Source of the DNA: Nocardioides eburneiflavus
GTDB taxonomy: Bacteria; Actinomycetota; Actinomycetes; Propionibacteriales; Nocardioidaceae
Direction of reading: 5' to 3'
Length of the DNA stretch: 64,000 nucleotides
NCBI RefSeq assembly: GCF_004785795.1
Contig: NZ_SRRO01000001.1
Coordinates: 4,712,001 to 4,776,000 of the forward strand
Shown here piece by piece: positions 7,743 through 16,252 of the stretch. Under the pieces are notes generated by a model, which worked only from the letters and a program-made list of their open reading frames with translations, did not search any database and was not told the origin of the DNA. Both the position numbers and the translations under genes were made by a program. Positions within the stretch are counted from its first letter, which is position 1. Each line of letters opens with the position of its first letter.

Positions 7743-10079
7743 CTAGCGGAACCGCGCGGTGAAGGTCTGGCTGGTCGCCGGAGCGACCACGTCGTGGGTC
7801 TGCGCGCCGCCGTCGGACCAGGAGACGAACTGGTAGGTCTTCGAGCCCTTCTTCTGCGGCGCTGGGGCACTGATCGAGTTGGTGGATCCGACGATGACCG
7901 TCCGCGTGAACGACGCCTTGGCGGTGCTCCCGCCGACCGTCAGCGACAGCCCACCCGGATTGGTCTGGAACGTCAGCGACACCGTGCGCGGGTCCAGCCG
8001 GACGCTCCGGGTGGCCTGCATCCCGCCGGAGTCGGTCGCGGTGAGCCTCAGCTCGAGGTGCGAGGGGTACTCGTGGTCCGGAGCGGTGAACGAGCCGCTG
8101 GCCACCCCGGGCCACGTCTGGACCTGGTGGCTGTGGCAGTTCGACGGACAGTGCTGCATCAGCAGCTCCCACGACAGCGCCGAGGGTGGCATGGCGCCGT
8201 CCTGGGCATCGGTCGCGGAGCCGGAGAAGCTGAGGACGTCGCCGACCTTCCACGCGGTCCCGGACGTGGGTGTCTGGATGGTGGGCGTCGGCGCCGTGTT
8301 GCCGACCGAGATGACGAGTGTGTCCGTGGCCGTGAGACCGTCACTGTCCGTGACCCGGAGCGACGCCGCGAAGGTGCCGGAGACGGTGTAGGTGTACGTC
8401 GGCTGCGCGCTCGTCGAGTCGTCGAACGCACCGTCGCCGTCGAGGTCCCAGGCGTGGGTGATCACGTCGCCGGGGTCAGGGTCGTACGACGCGGTGCCGT
8501 CGAACGACACCGTGAGCGGAGCCGCCCCGGACGTGGGCGTCGCGGTGGCCACGGCCACCGGCGCCTGGCCGCCGGCCTCGTAGTGGATGCGCCGGATCGT
8601 CCCGCCGTCGAAGTCGACGTAGAAGAGGTCGCCGCCCGGTCCGACCTGGAGGTTGACGGGGTTCGCCGCACCCGAGACGAAGGTCCGCACGAGACCGGGG
8701 GCCGGCTTGCCGTCGGCGCCCTTGGGCATGACCCAGATGCAGTCCCGGGAGTAGTCGGCGAAGAAGAGCGCGTCGTCGTACTCGGCGGGATAGGAGTGCT
8801 GGCTCGCCGCGAACTCGAACTGCAGCCCGGCCACGGAGGAGCTGCCGGTGGGGCACGTCTCGTTGGGCACCACGCGGTTGCTGTGGTGGTAGGCGTGGTA
8901 CGGCGCGGTCACCGCTCCCGGCGAGGCGTACAGGTTCTCGCACATGGTCAGGTTGGCCGAGTCGTAGCCCGACTGGCGCTGTGCGCCCTCGTAGCAGGGC
9001 CACCCGAAGTTCTGCATCTGTCCGGCCGAGGGGATGACGTTGATCTCTTCCCAGTCGTTCCAGCCGACGTCGCCCACCCAGATCTCGTCCGTTCCGGGCC
9101 GGGGCGTGATCCGGAAGGGGTTGCGCAGCCCGTAGGAGATGATCCGGCGGGCGTTCGGGTCTGCGGAGGCCGCCAGCGGGTTGCCCGCGACGCCGGCGCC
9201 CGTGGCGCGGTCCACGCGGATCACGGTGCCGTCGAGGGACACCGGGTCGCTCGGCGTCCGGAGGTCCTGGCTGCGCAGGGCGCCACCCTCGGCCGTCGGG
9301 GGCGTGAGGGCCGAGCCGACGGTCCCGGGCGGATCGCCGCAGGGGTTCACCGGGGACCCGTCCTGCCCGTAGTCGACGAAGTTGAAGCTGGCGCCGTCGC
9401 CGCCACTGGCGTAGAGGGCGCCGTCCCGGCCGAACTCCACGCTGCCGATCGAGTGGCTCGGGTACTGCTGGCACCAGTCCTCGACCAGTACGTGCTCCGG
9501 ACCCGTCATGGCGTTGCCGCTGGCCTGCAGGCGGGAGAGTCGGCCGCTGACGACGCACCCGTCGGCAGTGGCACCCGGAGGCGTCGGACAGGGATCGGAG
9601 TACACCCCCGGAGTTCCCCACCGCGGGGCCGCGGCGGAGGATCCCAGCACGTGGTCGTAGGTGTAGAGCACGTAGACGTAGGGCTCGGCCGGGAAGCTCG
9701 GATCGAGTGCCATGCCGAGCAGCCCCCGGTCCCAGAAGTTGTGCACGTTGACGTTGAGGTCGGCGAAGACATCGGGCGTCGCGTCGGTGAGCGAGTCGAA
9801 GACCTTGATGACGCCCCGCTTCTCGGCGACGAAGACCCGGCCGTCGGCAGCGAAGCGCACCGCGGTCGGGTTCGTCAGACCACTGAGAACCACCGTCTCC
9901 CGGAAACCGGAGGGCAGGGTGGAGGCGCCACGTGCGTCGGTGCTCCCCAGCGCGACGAAGGCGGCACTGCTGGCCGCCAGGAGAGTGACGAGGAGGATCC
10001 GCCATCGCGCCAGGCCCGCTGGGGATCCGGGACCTGCGACCACGCGTCCCGTTGCCGTGATGATCGCCATGCGAGTCAT
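7743..10079 (-). CDS. Secreted PQQ-dependent sugar dehydrogenase-like protein with PKD domain
   Basis: A 778-residue exported protein. After a signal peptide (about residues 22-50), residues about 55-515 form a glucose/sorbosone dehydrogenase beta-propeller (LSGLTNPTAVRFAADGRVFVAEKRG, RNPFRITPRPGTDEIWVGDVGWNDWEEIN, FGWPCYEG, QFEFAASQHSYPAEYDDALFFADY). A PKD domain follows (about 517-605: APLTVSFDGTASYDPDPGD...WDLDGDGAFDD). The last 80 residues resemble bacterial surface repeats with FVSWSDGG. The propeller family oxidises sugars using PQQ, but no PQQ synthesis genes are in view, so substrate and cofactor remain open. It is probably a wall-associated or secreted carbohydrate-active protein. 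Confidence 0.85.
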   Translation of the reverse strand: MTRMAIITATGRVVAGPGSPAGLARWRILLVTLLAASSAAFVALGSTDARGASTLPSGFRETVVLSGLTNPTAVRFAADGRVFVAEKRGVIKVFDSLTDATPDVFADLNVNVHNFWDRGLLGMALDPSFPAEPYVYVLYTYDHVLGSSAAAPRWGTPGVYSDPCPTPPGATADGCVVSGRLSRLQASGNAMTGPEHVLVEDWCQQYPSHSIGSVEFGRDGALYASGGDGASFNFVDYGQDGSPVNPCGDPPGTVGSALTPPTAEGGALRSQDLRTPSDPVSLDGTVIRVDRATGAGVAGNPLAASADPNARRIISYGLRNPFRITPRPGTDEIWVGDVGWNDWEEINVIPSAGQMQNFGWPCYEGAQRQSGYDSANLTMCENLYASPGAVTAPYHAYHHSNRVVPNETCPTGSSSVAGLQFEFAASQHSYPAEYDDALFFADYSRDCIWVMPKGADGKPAPGLVRTFVSGAANPVNLQVGPGGDLFYVDFDGGTIRRIHYEAGGQAPVAVATATPTSGAAPLTVSFDGTASYDPDPGDVITHAWDLDGDGAFDDSTSAQPTYTYTVSGTFAASLRVTDSDGLTATDTLVISVGNTAPTPTIQTPTSGTAWKVGDVLSFSGSATDAQDGAMPPSALSWELLMQHCPSNCHSHQVQTWPGVASGSFTAPDHEYPSHLELRLTATDSGGMQATRSVRLDPRTVSLTFQTNPGGLSLTVGGSTAKASFTRTVIVGSTNSISAPAPQKKGSKTYQFVSWSDGGAQTHDVVAPATSQTFTARFR

Positions 10080-10190
10080 GGCCTCACCCTTCCCGAGCGC
10101 GTGGACGCGCTCGTCCCACCATCAGCATCGGCCGGGGTGGCAGAGCGGCGCATACCGCGTTCAGGGCATCCTCGCGCAGCCGAACGACGG

Positions 10191-10234
10191 ACCCGGCCCG
10201 GCGGCGGAATGGAGCTTCCGCCGCCGGGCCGGGT
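10191..10234. terminator. Terminator hairpin after the metalloprotease gene
   Basis: A perfect 19-bp stem (10191-10209 with 10216-10234) and a six-base loop, 30 bases past the stop of the minus-strand metalloprotease gene. The stem is very GC-rich and has no T run. Confidence 0.85.
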
Positions 10235-10264
10235 CCTGGTCAGGATCGGCCGATTCCTGCTCGG

Positions 10265-11284
10265 CTACGAGATCGCGCGGTACTCCGTCCACGCCATCTG
10301 CATCCGCGCGGCCTGGCCGGCGGTGAACTCCGTCATGCAGGAGTCGTAGGTGTAGTCCATGAAGTTGGTGATGGGGTCGACTCCCCCGCCCTCGCACGTG
10401 TCGCGCCCGACCGGGCACTGGAAGGCCGGCGAGGCCTCGGGGGCGGTGTCGGCGACGTAGTCACCCGGCTCGGAGCACCCGCCCTGGAAGGTGTGGTAGA
10501 GCTCGAGCCAGTGACCGACCTCGTGGGTCGCGGTGTCGCCCTCGCCGTAGACGGTGTAGACCGTCGAGTCGCCGGTGTCGTTCTCGACCGTGGGCAGGCT
10601 GCGGTAGTCGACGACGACGCCGTCGCGGTAGGCCGGCAGCGGGTCGCCCAGGGTGGACTCGTCGGTGAAGTCGGAGGGGAAGTAGGCCCAGCCCAGCAGC
10701 GACTGCGCCAGCGAGGCGGAGTAGATGTTCAGCGTCTCGGAGGTGCTGTCGTCGTAGAAGTACTGCTTCATCTTCACCTCCTTGCCGCCGCCGCGGTAGA
10801 AGCGGGGCAGCCCGCCGTTGGACGAGACCAGGTTGAACCACTCGGGCTGCTTCACGCGGTGGATCTCCTCGAGCACGAACGAGAAGCCGGTGCCGGCGAA
10901 GCCCTCGTTGAGCACCCTGATCTGCTCCGCGACCCGCTCGTCGGACAGGTAGCCGCCGTCCGCGCTCCTGTCCTTGTAGACGACGTTGAAGCGGACCGGG
11001 ATCTCGACCGGCGCGAACGCCGCGGCGGCGGTGGCGCCCGGCTTGCCCCTGGCTGACGTACGCGCCGCGCGGGCCGCCTTGGCCAGCGGGTCCTTGTGGA
11101 CGACGTGGAGGTCGTCGCGCGGGATCGTGCCGGCCGGGGCCTTGGCGACGTCGCCGTACTCGATGCAGTCGACCGCCTTGTCCTTCGCCGGTGCGCCGAA
11201 CGTCGGCGTGGACACGGCCATGCCGAGGGCCAGTGCCGTGGCCGTGACGCCGAGGCGTTGCAGTGCGCGGGTGCTGGGGTTCAT
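10265..11284 (-). CDS. Secreted zinc metalloprotease, M43 (pappalysin)-like
   Basis: A 339-residue exported protease. The signal peptide covers about residues 10-30. The active site reads HEVGHWLELYH, i.e. HExxHxxGxxH-type with Leu at the usual Gly position, followed by a Met-turn NFMDYTYDSCM and a C-terminal zincin helix (FTAGQAARMQMAW). This arrangement, the ~180-residue pro-like region and the cysteines in GGCSEPGDYVADTAPE match the M43 family. It is predicted to cleave proteins outside the cell. ATG 11284 has GAGGGG upstream and starts the signal peptide. It is followed by a strong terminator and forms a single-gene unit. Confidence 0.88.
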   Translation of the reverse strand: MNPSTRALQRLGVTATALALGMAVSTPTFGAPAKDKAVDCIEYGDVAKAPAGTIPRDDLHVVHKDPLAKAARAARTSARGKPGATAAAAFAPVEIPVRFNVVYKDRSADGGYLSDERVAEQIRVLNEGFAGTGFSFVLEEIHRVKQPEWFNLVSSNGGLPRFYRGGGKEVKMKQYFYDDSTSETLNIYSASLAQSLLGWAYFPSDFTDESTLGDPLPAYRDGVVVDYRSLPTVENDTGDSTVYTVYGEGDTATHEVGHWLELYHTFQGGCSEPGDYVADTAPEASPAFQCPVGRDTCEGGGVDPITNFMDYTYDSCMTEFTAGQAARMQMAWTEYRAIS

Positions 11285-11381
11285 GCGGGGGGTCCCCTCT
11301 CGTCGGAGTCGGTCGAGGGGAACGTAAGCCCCGGCACCGACCCGCGGGAAGACCACTCCGGGGTGGATTTGCCGGAATCTG

Positions 11382-13085
11382 TCAGAGCCAGCCGGGCAGC
11401 CGGACGTCGGAGAACGGCGCGTCGTCGTACGGCGTCCAGCTGGTGCCCTGTGCCGACGCGGCCGCTCCCAGCCCCGAGCCGGCCGCCGCCACCACCAGGG
11501 TGACCAGCAGCCAGGGCACGCCTCGCCGGGCCAGCGGGTCGACGAGACGGTGCACCGGGGAGCGGACGCGCTCGGCACCGGGTCCCCACCAGGCCGACAC
11601 CGCGAAGGCTCCGCCGATGGCGGCGAGCGAGGTGGTCATCGAGAGCGACGCCGCGAAGCAGAGCAGCGCCACCGCGCAGGCGATCCCGGCACTCCAGAGG
11701 AGGAGGACGAGCGAGCCGCCGAGGCCGGCGACGACGTGCCACGGCGCGGCGAGCAGCACCTGGATGCCGTCGTACCACTTCACCCCGCGCCGGTCGCGGC
11801 GGTGGCCGGCGGACGCGGCGGCGAGCGAGCCGCTCCGCAGCAGCCAGATGGCGACGAACAGGACGGCGAGGCTGGCCCAGGGCGCCAGCACGATGCCACC
11901 GGTGACGACACCCCCGAGGGCGACGAGCGTCAGCGACCGGCGCAGGCGCTCGCCGGCCGGCACCCTCTCGCGCGCGGGCGGGCCGTAGTCGGTGACGTAC
12001 TCGGTGGAGCCGTCCGGCAGCACCCTGGTCCGCCGGTGCGGGACCGTGCCCGCGGCCTCCCAGTCCTCGTCCGGGCGGTCGTCGGGCTCCCCCGCCGGGG
12101 CGGCCCAGCCGTCTGACCAGTGCACGGGCTCGTCGAGGGGCGCCTGCGCCGCGGCTGCGGTGCCGGCGTGGGTCGGCGCGGCGTACGCCTCCGCGACCGC
12201 GGCGTAGGGCAGGGTGACCGGCGCCGGGCCGCGGTGGTCCCGCGAGGTGCCCCTCTCGTCGTGCCCGGCCGGCTCCGAGGCGAGGTCCTCGAGCCAGTCA
12301 CGGACCTCGTCGAGCGACGGCCGGTCCTCGGGCGACGGCGCGAGCGCGTCCTCGACCAGCTCGAGGACGTCGGGGTCCAGACCGGTGAGGTCGTGCTCGC
12401 CACGGCGGACGCGGTCCATGATCGCCATGGAGGGACCCCGGCCGTACGGCGCGCGGCCGGTGCCGGCGTAGGCGACGGTCGCGGCCCAGGCATGCACGTC
12501 GGAGGCGGCTGTCGCGTCGTCGCCGTAGAGGATCTCGGGGGCGAGGTAGCCGGGCGTGCCGAGCAGCCAGCCGTTCATCGTGATGCGCGAGTCGTCGGCG
12601 ACGCGGGCCAGGCCGAAGTCGATGAGGATGGGCGTACGCCCCTCCATGATCACGTTGGACGGCTTGATGTCGCGGTGCAGCACGCCAACGGCGTGCACGG
12701 CCTCCAGCGCCTCGGCGAGGCAGTCGGCGAACCACAGCAGGTCGTCCCCGGCCAGGGGACCCTCCTCCTGCACGTGGTCGTGCAGCGACAGGCCCGGGAC
12801 GTAGCGGGTCGCGACGAAGGGGATGTCGCCGAAGGGGTCGGCGTCGACGATCTCGGCGATGCGGCGGCTGCGGACGCGGCTCAGGGAGCTGACCTCGCGC
12901 GCGAGGCGGCGTCGGGCCTCGTCGTCGCCGACGACGTGCGGGCGCAGGACCTTGATGGCCACCGGTCGCTCCCCCGGCTTCTGGCCGAGGTGGACCACGC
13001 CCATGCCGCCCTCGCCGAGCCGGGCACGCAGCGCGTAGCCGCCGACGGTGAGCCCGGGCGGCGGCGCCTTCGGGGACGTCGTCAC
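11382..13085 (-). CDS. Membrane Ser/Thr protein kinase
   Basis: A 567-residue PknB-type kinase. The catalytic domain spans about residues 12-275: glycine loop LGEGGMGVVHLG, ATP lysine in VAIKVL, catalytic HRDIKPSNV, DFG, and an APE-like LAPEIL. A variable Pro/Ala/Asp-rich linker follows (about 280-400), then four or five hydrophobic segments to the C-terminus instead of the usual single TM plus PASTA sensor. GTG 13085 is chosen because TATCCT (13092-13097) ends six bases upstream, indicating a leaderless start, and because it immediately precedes the kinase fold. It is divergent from the DksA-type zinc protein. Substrates are unknown. Confidence 0.9.
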   Translation of the reverse strand: MTTSPKAPPPGLTVGGYALRARLGEGGMGVVHLGQKPGERPVAIKVLRPHVVGDDEARRRLAREVSSLSRVRSRRIAEIVDADPFGDIPFVATRYVPGLSLHDHVQEEGPLAGDDLLWFADCLAEALEAVHAVGVLHRDIKPSNVIMEGRTPILIDFGLARVADDSRITMNGWLLGTPGYLAPEILYGDDATAASDVHAWAATVAYAGTGRAPYGRGPSMAIMDRVRRGEHDLTGLDPDVLELVEDALAPSPEDRPSLDEVRDWLEDLASEPAGHDERGTSRDHRGPAPVTLPYAAVAEAYAAPTHAGTAAAAQAPLDEPVHWSDGWAAPAGEPDDRPDEDWEAAGTVPHRRTRVLPDGSTEYVTDYGPPARERVPAGERLRRSLTLVALGGVVTGGIVLAPWASLAVLFVAIWLLRSGSLAAASAGHRRDRRGVKWYDGIQVLLAAPWHVVAGLGGSLVLLLWSAGIACAVALLCFAASLSMTTSLAAIGGAFAVSAWWGPGAERVRSPVHRLVDPLARRGVPWLLVTLVVAAAGSGLGAAASAQGTSWTPYDDAPFSDVRLPGWL

Positions 13086-13174
13086 GGCACGAGGATACGG
13101 GCGACCGGCGGCGATCACCCTGATCCGCGCGCCGCGCCGGGGACGCTGTCGTACGCGTGGGACACCATGGCGTG

Positions 13175-13519
13175 ATGGACGAGACCCGACACCGCCTCGC
13201 CGTCGAGCGCGAGCAGGCACTCGCGCGGCTCGCGAGCCTCACCGGGGACCACGAGTCGATGGTGGCGGCGTCGCTCGACACCAACGCCGACGACGAGCAC
13301 GACCCGGAGGGCGCGACGATCGCCTTCGAGCGCTCGCAGATCGGGGCACTGGTCCGTCAGGTGCGCCACCACGTCGCCGAGGTCGACGCCGCCCTCGAGC
13401 GCGTCGACGCCGGCACCTACGGCGCGTGCGAGCGCTGCGGGACGGCGATCGGTGAGGCACGGCTCGACGCGCTCCCCGCGGCCCGGACGTGCATCGCGTG
13501 CGCGTCGGGCAGCGGCTGA
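13175..13519 (+). CDS. DksA/TraR-type C4 zinc finger protein
   Basis: A 114-residue protein of the TraR/DksA family. The N-terminal half is a coiled-coil-like helical hairpin rich in Arg, Glu and Ala. The C-terminal zinc finger is CERCG...CIAC with the family's usual spacing and the conserved G.ARLDALP segment between. Such proteins bind the RNA polymerase secondary channel or act as small zinc-binding regulators. It lacks the acidic DxxDxA tip in the canonical position, so true DksA activity is uncertain. ATG 13175 gives the typical start; an ATG six codons upstream is also in frame. Confidence 0.85.
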   Translation: MDETRHRLAVEREQALARLASLTGDHESMVAASLDTNADDEHDPEGATIAFERSQIGALVRQVRHHVAEVDAALERVDAGTYGACERCGTAIGEARLDALPAARTCIACASGSG

Positions 13520-13570
13520 GGTGCGTGCGCCGCCCCGCCCGTCGTCCCTCGCTGGTCGAGCAGGGCGGCC

Positions 13571-13709
13571 GCTGGTTGAGCAGGTCGCGCAGCGACCGTG
13601 TAGAAACCCCTCCGAGCCGGTGGTTGAGGCGCGAGCCCCGCGAGCCTCGGAACCACTTCTTCCTCGCTGGTCGAGTAGCCCGCGAGGGACGAGCGGGCGT
13701 ATCGAGACC
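13571..13709. repeat. Cluster of three GGTTGAG...GAAACC palindromic repeats
   Basis: Three related elements lie in tandem in the 262-base gap before the DUF222 gene: 13571-13608 (GCTGGTTGAGCAGG...TAGAAACC), 13619-13654 (GGTGGTTGAGGCG...CGGAACC) and 13666-13709 (GCTGGTCGAGTAGCC...TATCGAGACC). Each starts with a GGTTGAG-like and ends with a GAAACC-like motif, with an inner hairpin. A half element (CTCGCTGGTCGAGCAGG) precedes the first. They match the palindrome at 1321-1398. Confidence 0.75.
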
Positions 13710-13781
13710 CACCACGAACCCGGCCACAGCCGTCGCTCGAGCCGATGGGCGTTGTCGGTGGGCTCCCCTAGGATCGAACAC

Positions 13782-15216
13782 ATGATCGACGGACTGGCAG
13801 CCGAGGCACGAGGGGTCGCAGACGACCTCTCACCCGCCGACCTGCTCGCCACGATCAAGGCCTCCCGCGACGTCGAGAACACCGAGGCCGCCCGCCAGCT
13901 CGCTCTCGCCGCCCGGTGGGCCGACCTGCACCCGCCGGAGTCGATCCACGACGCGGCGTCGTTCACGGTGCCCGGGTCCCAGCACGAGGAACCCATCGCC
14001 GGTGAGGGTGCCCCGCTGGTGGCGGAGTTCTGTTGCGCCGAGCTCGGCACCGTCCTCGGCATCACCGTCGACCGCGGCGAAGAAGCTCATCGGTCACGCC
14101 CTCGAGCTGCGCCACCGCCTGCCGCGGTTGTGGGAGCAGGTCCACGCAGGTGCGGTGCCCGCCTGGCGGGCCCGGGCGGTCGCGGACACCACCATCCACT
14201 CCACCCCTCCCCTCACCGCCGAGGCGGCCGGGTTCGTCGACGCGCAGGTCGCCGCCGTCGCCGGACGGGTCGGCACCGCGCAGCTCGACCGCCTCGTCGC
14301 CGAGACCATCAGGCGCTACGACCTCGCGACCGCCGACCCCACGCAGGACCCGGAGGACGGCTACCTGCACGTCGACCCCCGCCACGTCACCGTCGACACC
14401 GACGACGTGCACTACGCCGGCACCCTGCGGATCGAGGCCGAGGTCGACATCGCCGACGCCCTCGACCTCGACCGCGCCCTCGCCCACCACGCCGAGACCC
14501 TGAAGGCCCTCGGGTCGCTGCTGCCGCTCGACGCCCGCCGGGCCAAGGCCCTCGGGGACCTCGCCAGGACGCAGACCGCGCTCGAGCTCGCGTGCCAGGG
14601 TGCCGACGCCGCCGCCGATATCGACGAGCCGGACCTGCCGGCCGCCCGCGCGGTCGTGATCCACGCCCACTTCGACGCATCCGTCTCCGGCGACACCACG
14701 GTGTTCGGTCCCACCGGGAGGATGGAGAACGGCCAGCGCCTGGTCCTGCTCGAGCAGGTCCAGTCCTGGTGCGCCGACACCCGCACCGAGGTCACCATCA
14801 AGCCCGTCATCGACCTCAACACCACGCTGACCGCGCAGACGCGGAAGGTCCCGGCGACGATCCGCGAACACGTGATCCTGAGAGATCGCACGTGCGTGTT
14901 CCCGCGATGCACCCGCCCGGCACGGCGCTGCGACGTCGACCACGTCATCCCGTGGGACGACGACGCCGAGGCCGAGGGCCGCCCGCAACCCGGCCCGACG
15001 ACCACGAGCAACCTGGCCTGCCTGTGCCGGTTCCACCACCGCCTCAAGACCCACTCGCCCTGGCGCTACGAGATGACCACCCCCGGGATCTTCGAGTGGA
15101 CCTCACCCCATGGCCACCGCTACCGCCGCGACCACACCGGCACCACCGACCTCGACCCACCAGATCCGCCGGACCTGGCAATCCCACCCGGCCTCCCGCG
15201 ACCACGCCGACGATGA
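13782..15216 (+). pseudogene. DUF222/HNH endonuclease gene interrupted by a one-base frameshift
   Basis: The first frame (from ATG 13782) gives a DUF222 N-terminus, MIDGLAAEARGVADDLSPAD to ...ELGTVLGITVD, and then breaks. The second frame continues it without loss from AAKKLIGHALELRHRLPRLW to the stop at 15216. Removing one C at 14072-14073 joins them into about 477 residues, a usual length. The C-terminal HNH nuclease is intact: CVFPRCTRPARRCDVDHVIPW, then NLACLCRFHHRLKTH. TAGGAT (13769-13774) lies seven bases before the ATG, suggesting a leaderless promoter. It may be a real recent mutation or a sequencing error in a C pair. Such genes are multicopy in Nocardioides and relatives; their role is unclear. 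Confidence 0.85.
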
Positions 15217-15225
15217 CCCCGCCCC

Positions 15226-15256
15226 ACACCCCGCCGACACAGGTACGGCGGGGTGT
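15226..15256. terminator. Terminator hairpin after the DUF222/HNH gene
   Basis: A perfect 11-bp stem, ACACCCCGCCG (15226-15236) with CGGCGGGGTGT (15246-15256), ten bases after the stop. The sequence from there to 15414 shows no gene I can support. Confidence 0.75.
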
Positions 15257-15414
15257 CAGGTGCGTCCACCTGGGGGTGGTCCCTGATGCCCGGACGAGCC
15301 CGGCGCTCAACGTGCCGGGCATGCCGTACCAGCGACGGTGGCTCCGCTGGACGACCTCGTCCCCGGTCGCGCGGGATGCGGCTGCAGTGCGCGGGCAGGA
15401 CCGAGCACTCCTGG

Positions 15415-15714
15415 TCAGCCTCCCCACGACGGAGGCAGCTCGCCCGTCGCAGAAGGGACCAGGTCGACGCCCCTGTCGCACACGAGGAACGGTTGATCCT
15501 CAGGTAGCGCGAGGATCCGTTCCCGCACGCTGCGAGGGGTATCGCGCCCGACGAGGCTGACCAGCGAATCCCACTCGTCTGGGGTCAGCACGAGCTCCAC
15601 GGTCCGGTGCCCCCCGGTGGGCCTCCTGAACGTCACCGCGATGCCACCAGTGACCTCTCGTGCGTCCGCCCACGAGCTGAGGGACTCCACGAGACGGTTC
15701 CAATGGATCGCCAT
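15415..15714 (-). CDS. Small hypothetical protein
   Basis: A 99-residue soluble protein of unknown function, starting MAIHWNRLVESLSSWADARE. Acidic and Trp/Arg residues are spread along it, with a segment RTVELVLTPDEWDSLVSLVG that looks like a small alpha/beta fold. ATG 15714 is preferred because a CACACT hexamer lies about eight bases upstream and the longer in-frame N-terminus is low-complexity Arg/Gly. It has no clear partner: its 3' neighbour is the converging DUF222 gene and its 5' neighbour is another small minus-strand gene. Confidence 0.6.
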   Translation of the reverse strand: MAIHWNRLVESLSSWADAREVTGGIAVTFRRPTGGHRTVELVLTPDEWDSLVSLVGRDTPRSVRERILALPEDQPFLVCDRGVDLVPSATGELPPSWGG

Positions 15715-15825
15715 AGGCCCAGTGTGACAGCGCTTGCCGGCGTTGCCTCCCTCTGCGTGCCGTCCTCGGGACGGAGCGCGCAACGTCACCGCGGTAGGCG
15801 GCATCGCCCGAAGGCAGCCACCGAG

Positions 15826-16152
15826 TCAGGCGAGCCCCTGCCGCCGGATGGCCGTGATCACGGCGAGGGCGCCCCCGCCGACGAGGAGCAGCAGTCCGAG
15901 GAGCGGCAGCCCGTACTGGATCGCGTCGTAGTAGATCCGCGGGTGCATGGGTGCCAGGTGGAGCTCCTGGACCGGGGTGGCGTCGACGTCGGCACAGGTC
16001 ACCACGACGACCCCGTCCGCGGGAGCCGTGAAGGTGGACGACGCCTCGGGCACAGCGACCCACGGCCCGAGCCCCACCACGCCCAACGCTGCTGACGCCC
16101 ATGTCGCCGCGCCCCGCCGCCTGGGCCTGGTCAGTACCGATCCCCCGTGCAT
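15826..16152 (-). CDS. Small membrane protein of unknown function
   Basis: A 108-residue protein with two predicted transmembrane helices, about residues 15-34 (AATWASAALGVVGLGPWVAV) and about 80-100 (YGLPLLGLLLLVGGGALAVI). The loop between them (VVVVTCADVDATPVQELHLAPMHPR) would lie outside the membrane. No family is recognised. It is divergent from the histidine kinase gene with 100 bases between starts, so co-regulation is possible. Confidence 0.6.
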   Translation of the reverse strand: MHGGSVLTRPRRRGAATWASAALGVVGLGPWVAVPEASSTFTAPADGVVVVTCADVDATPVQELHLAPMHPRIYYDAIQYGLPLLGLLLLVGGGALAVITAIRRQGLA

Positions 16153-16252
16153 GCGCCGGAGCGTACGGGCTTCCGGCGGCTCACCGCCCCGGCACGCGCA
16201 CTCAGCCATCCGGCCGATCCGCAGCGCGGTCCCAGCGCACTACCGTTCACGC

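Noticed and set aside
13782..15216. A programmed frameshift in the DUF222 gene
   Set aside because: No slippery heptamer or downstream structure is evident at 14070-14080; a one-base insertion or sequencing error is simpler.
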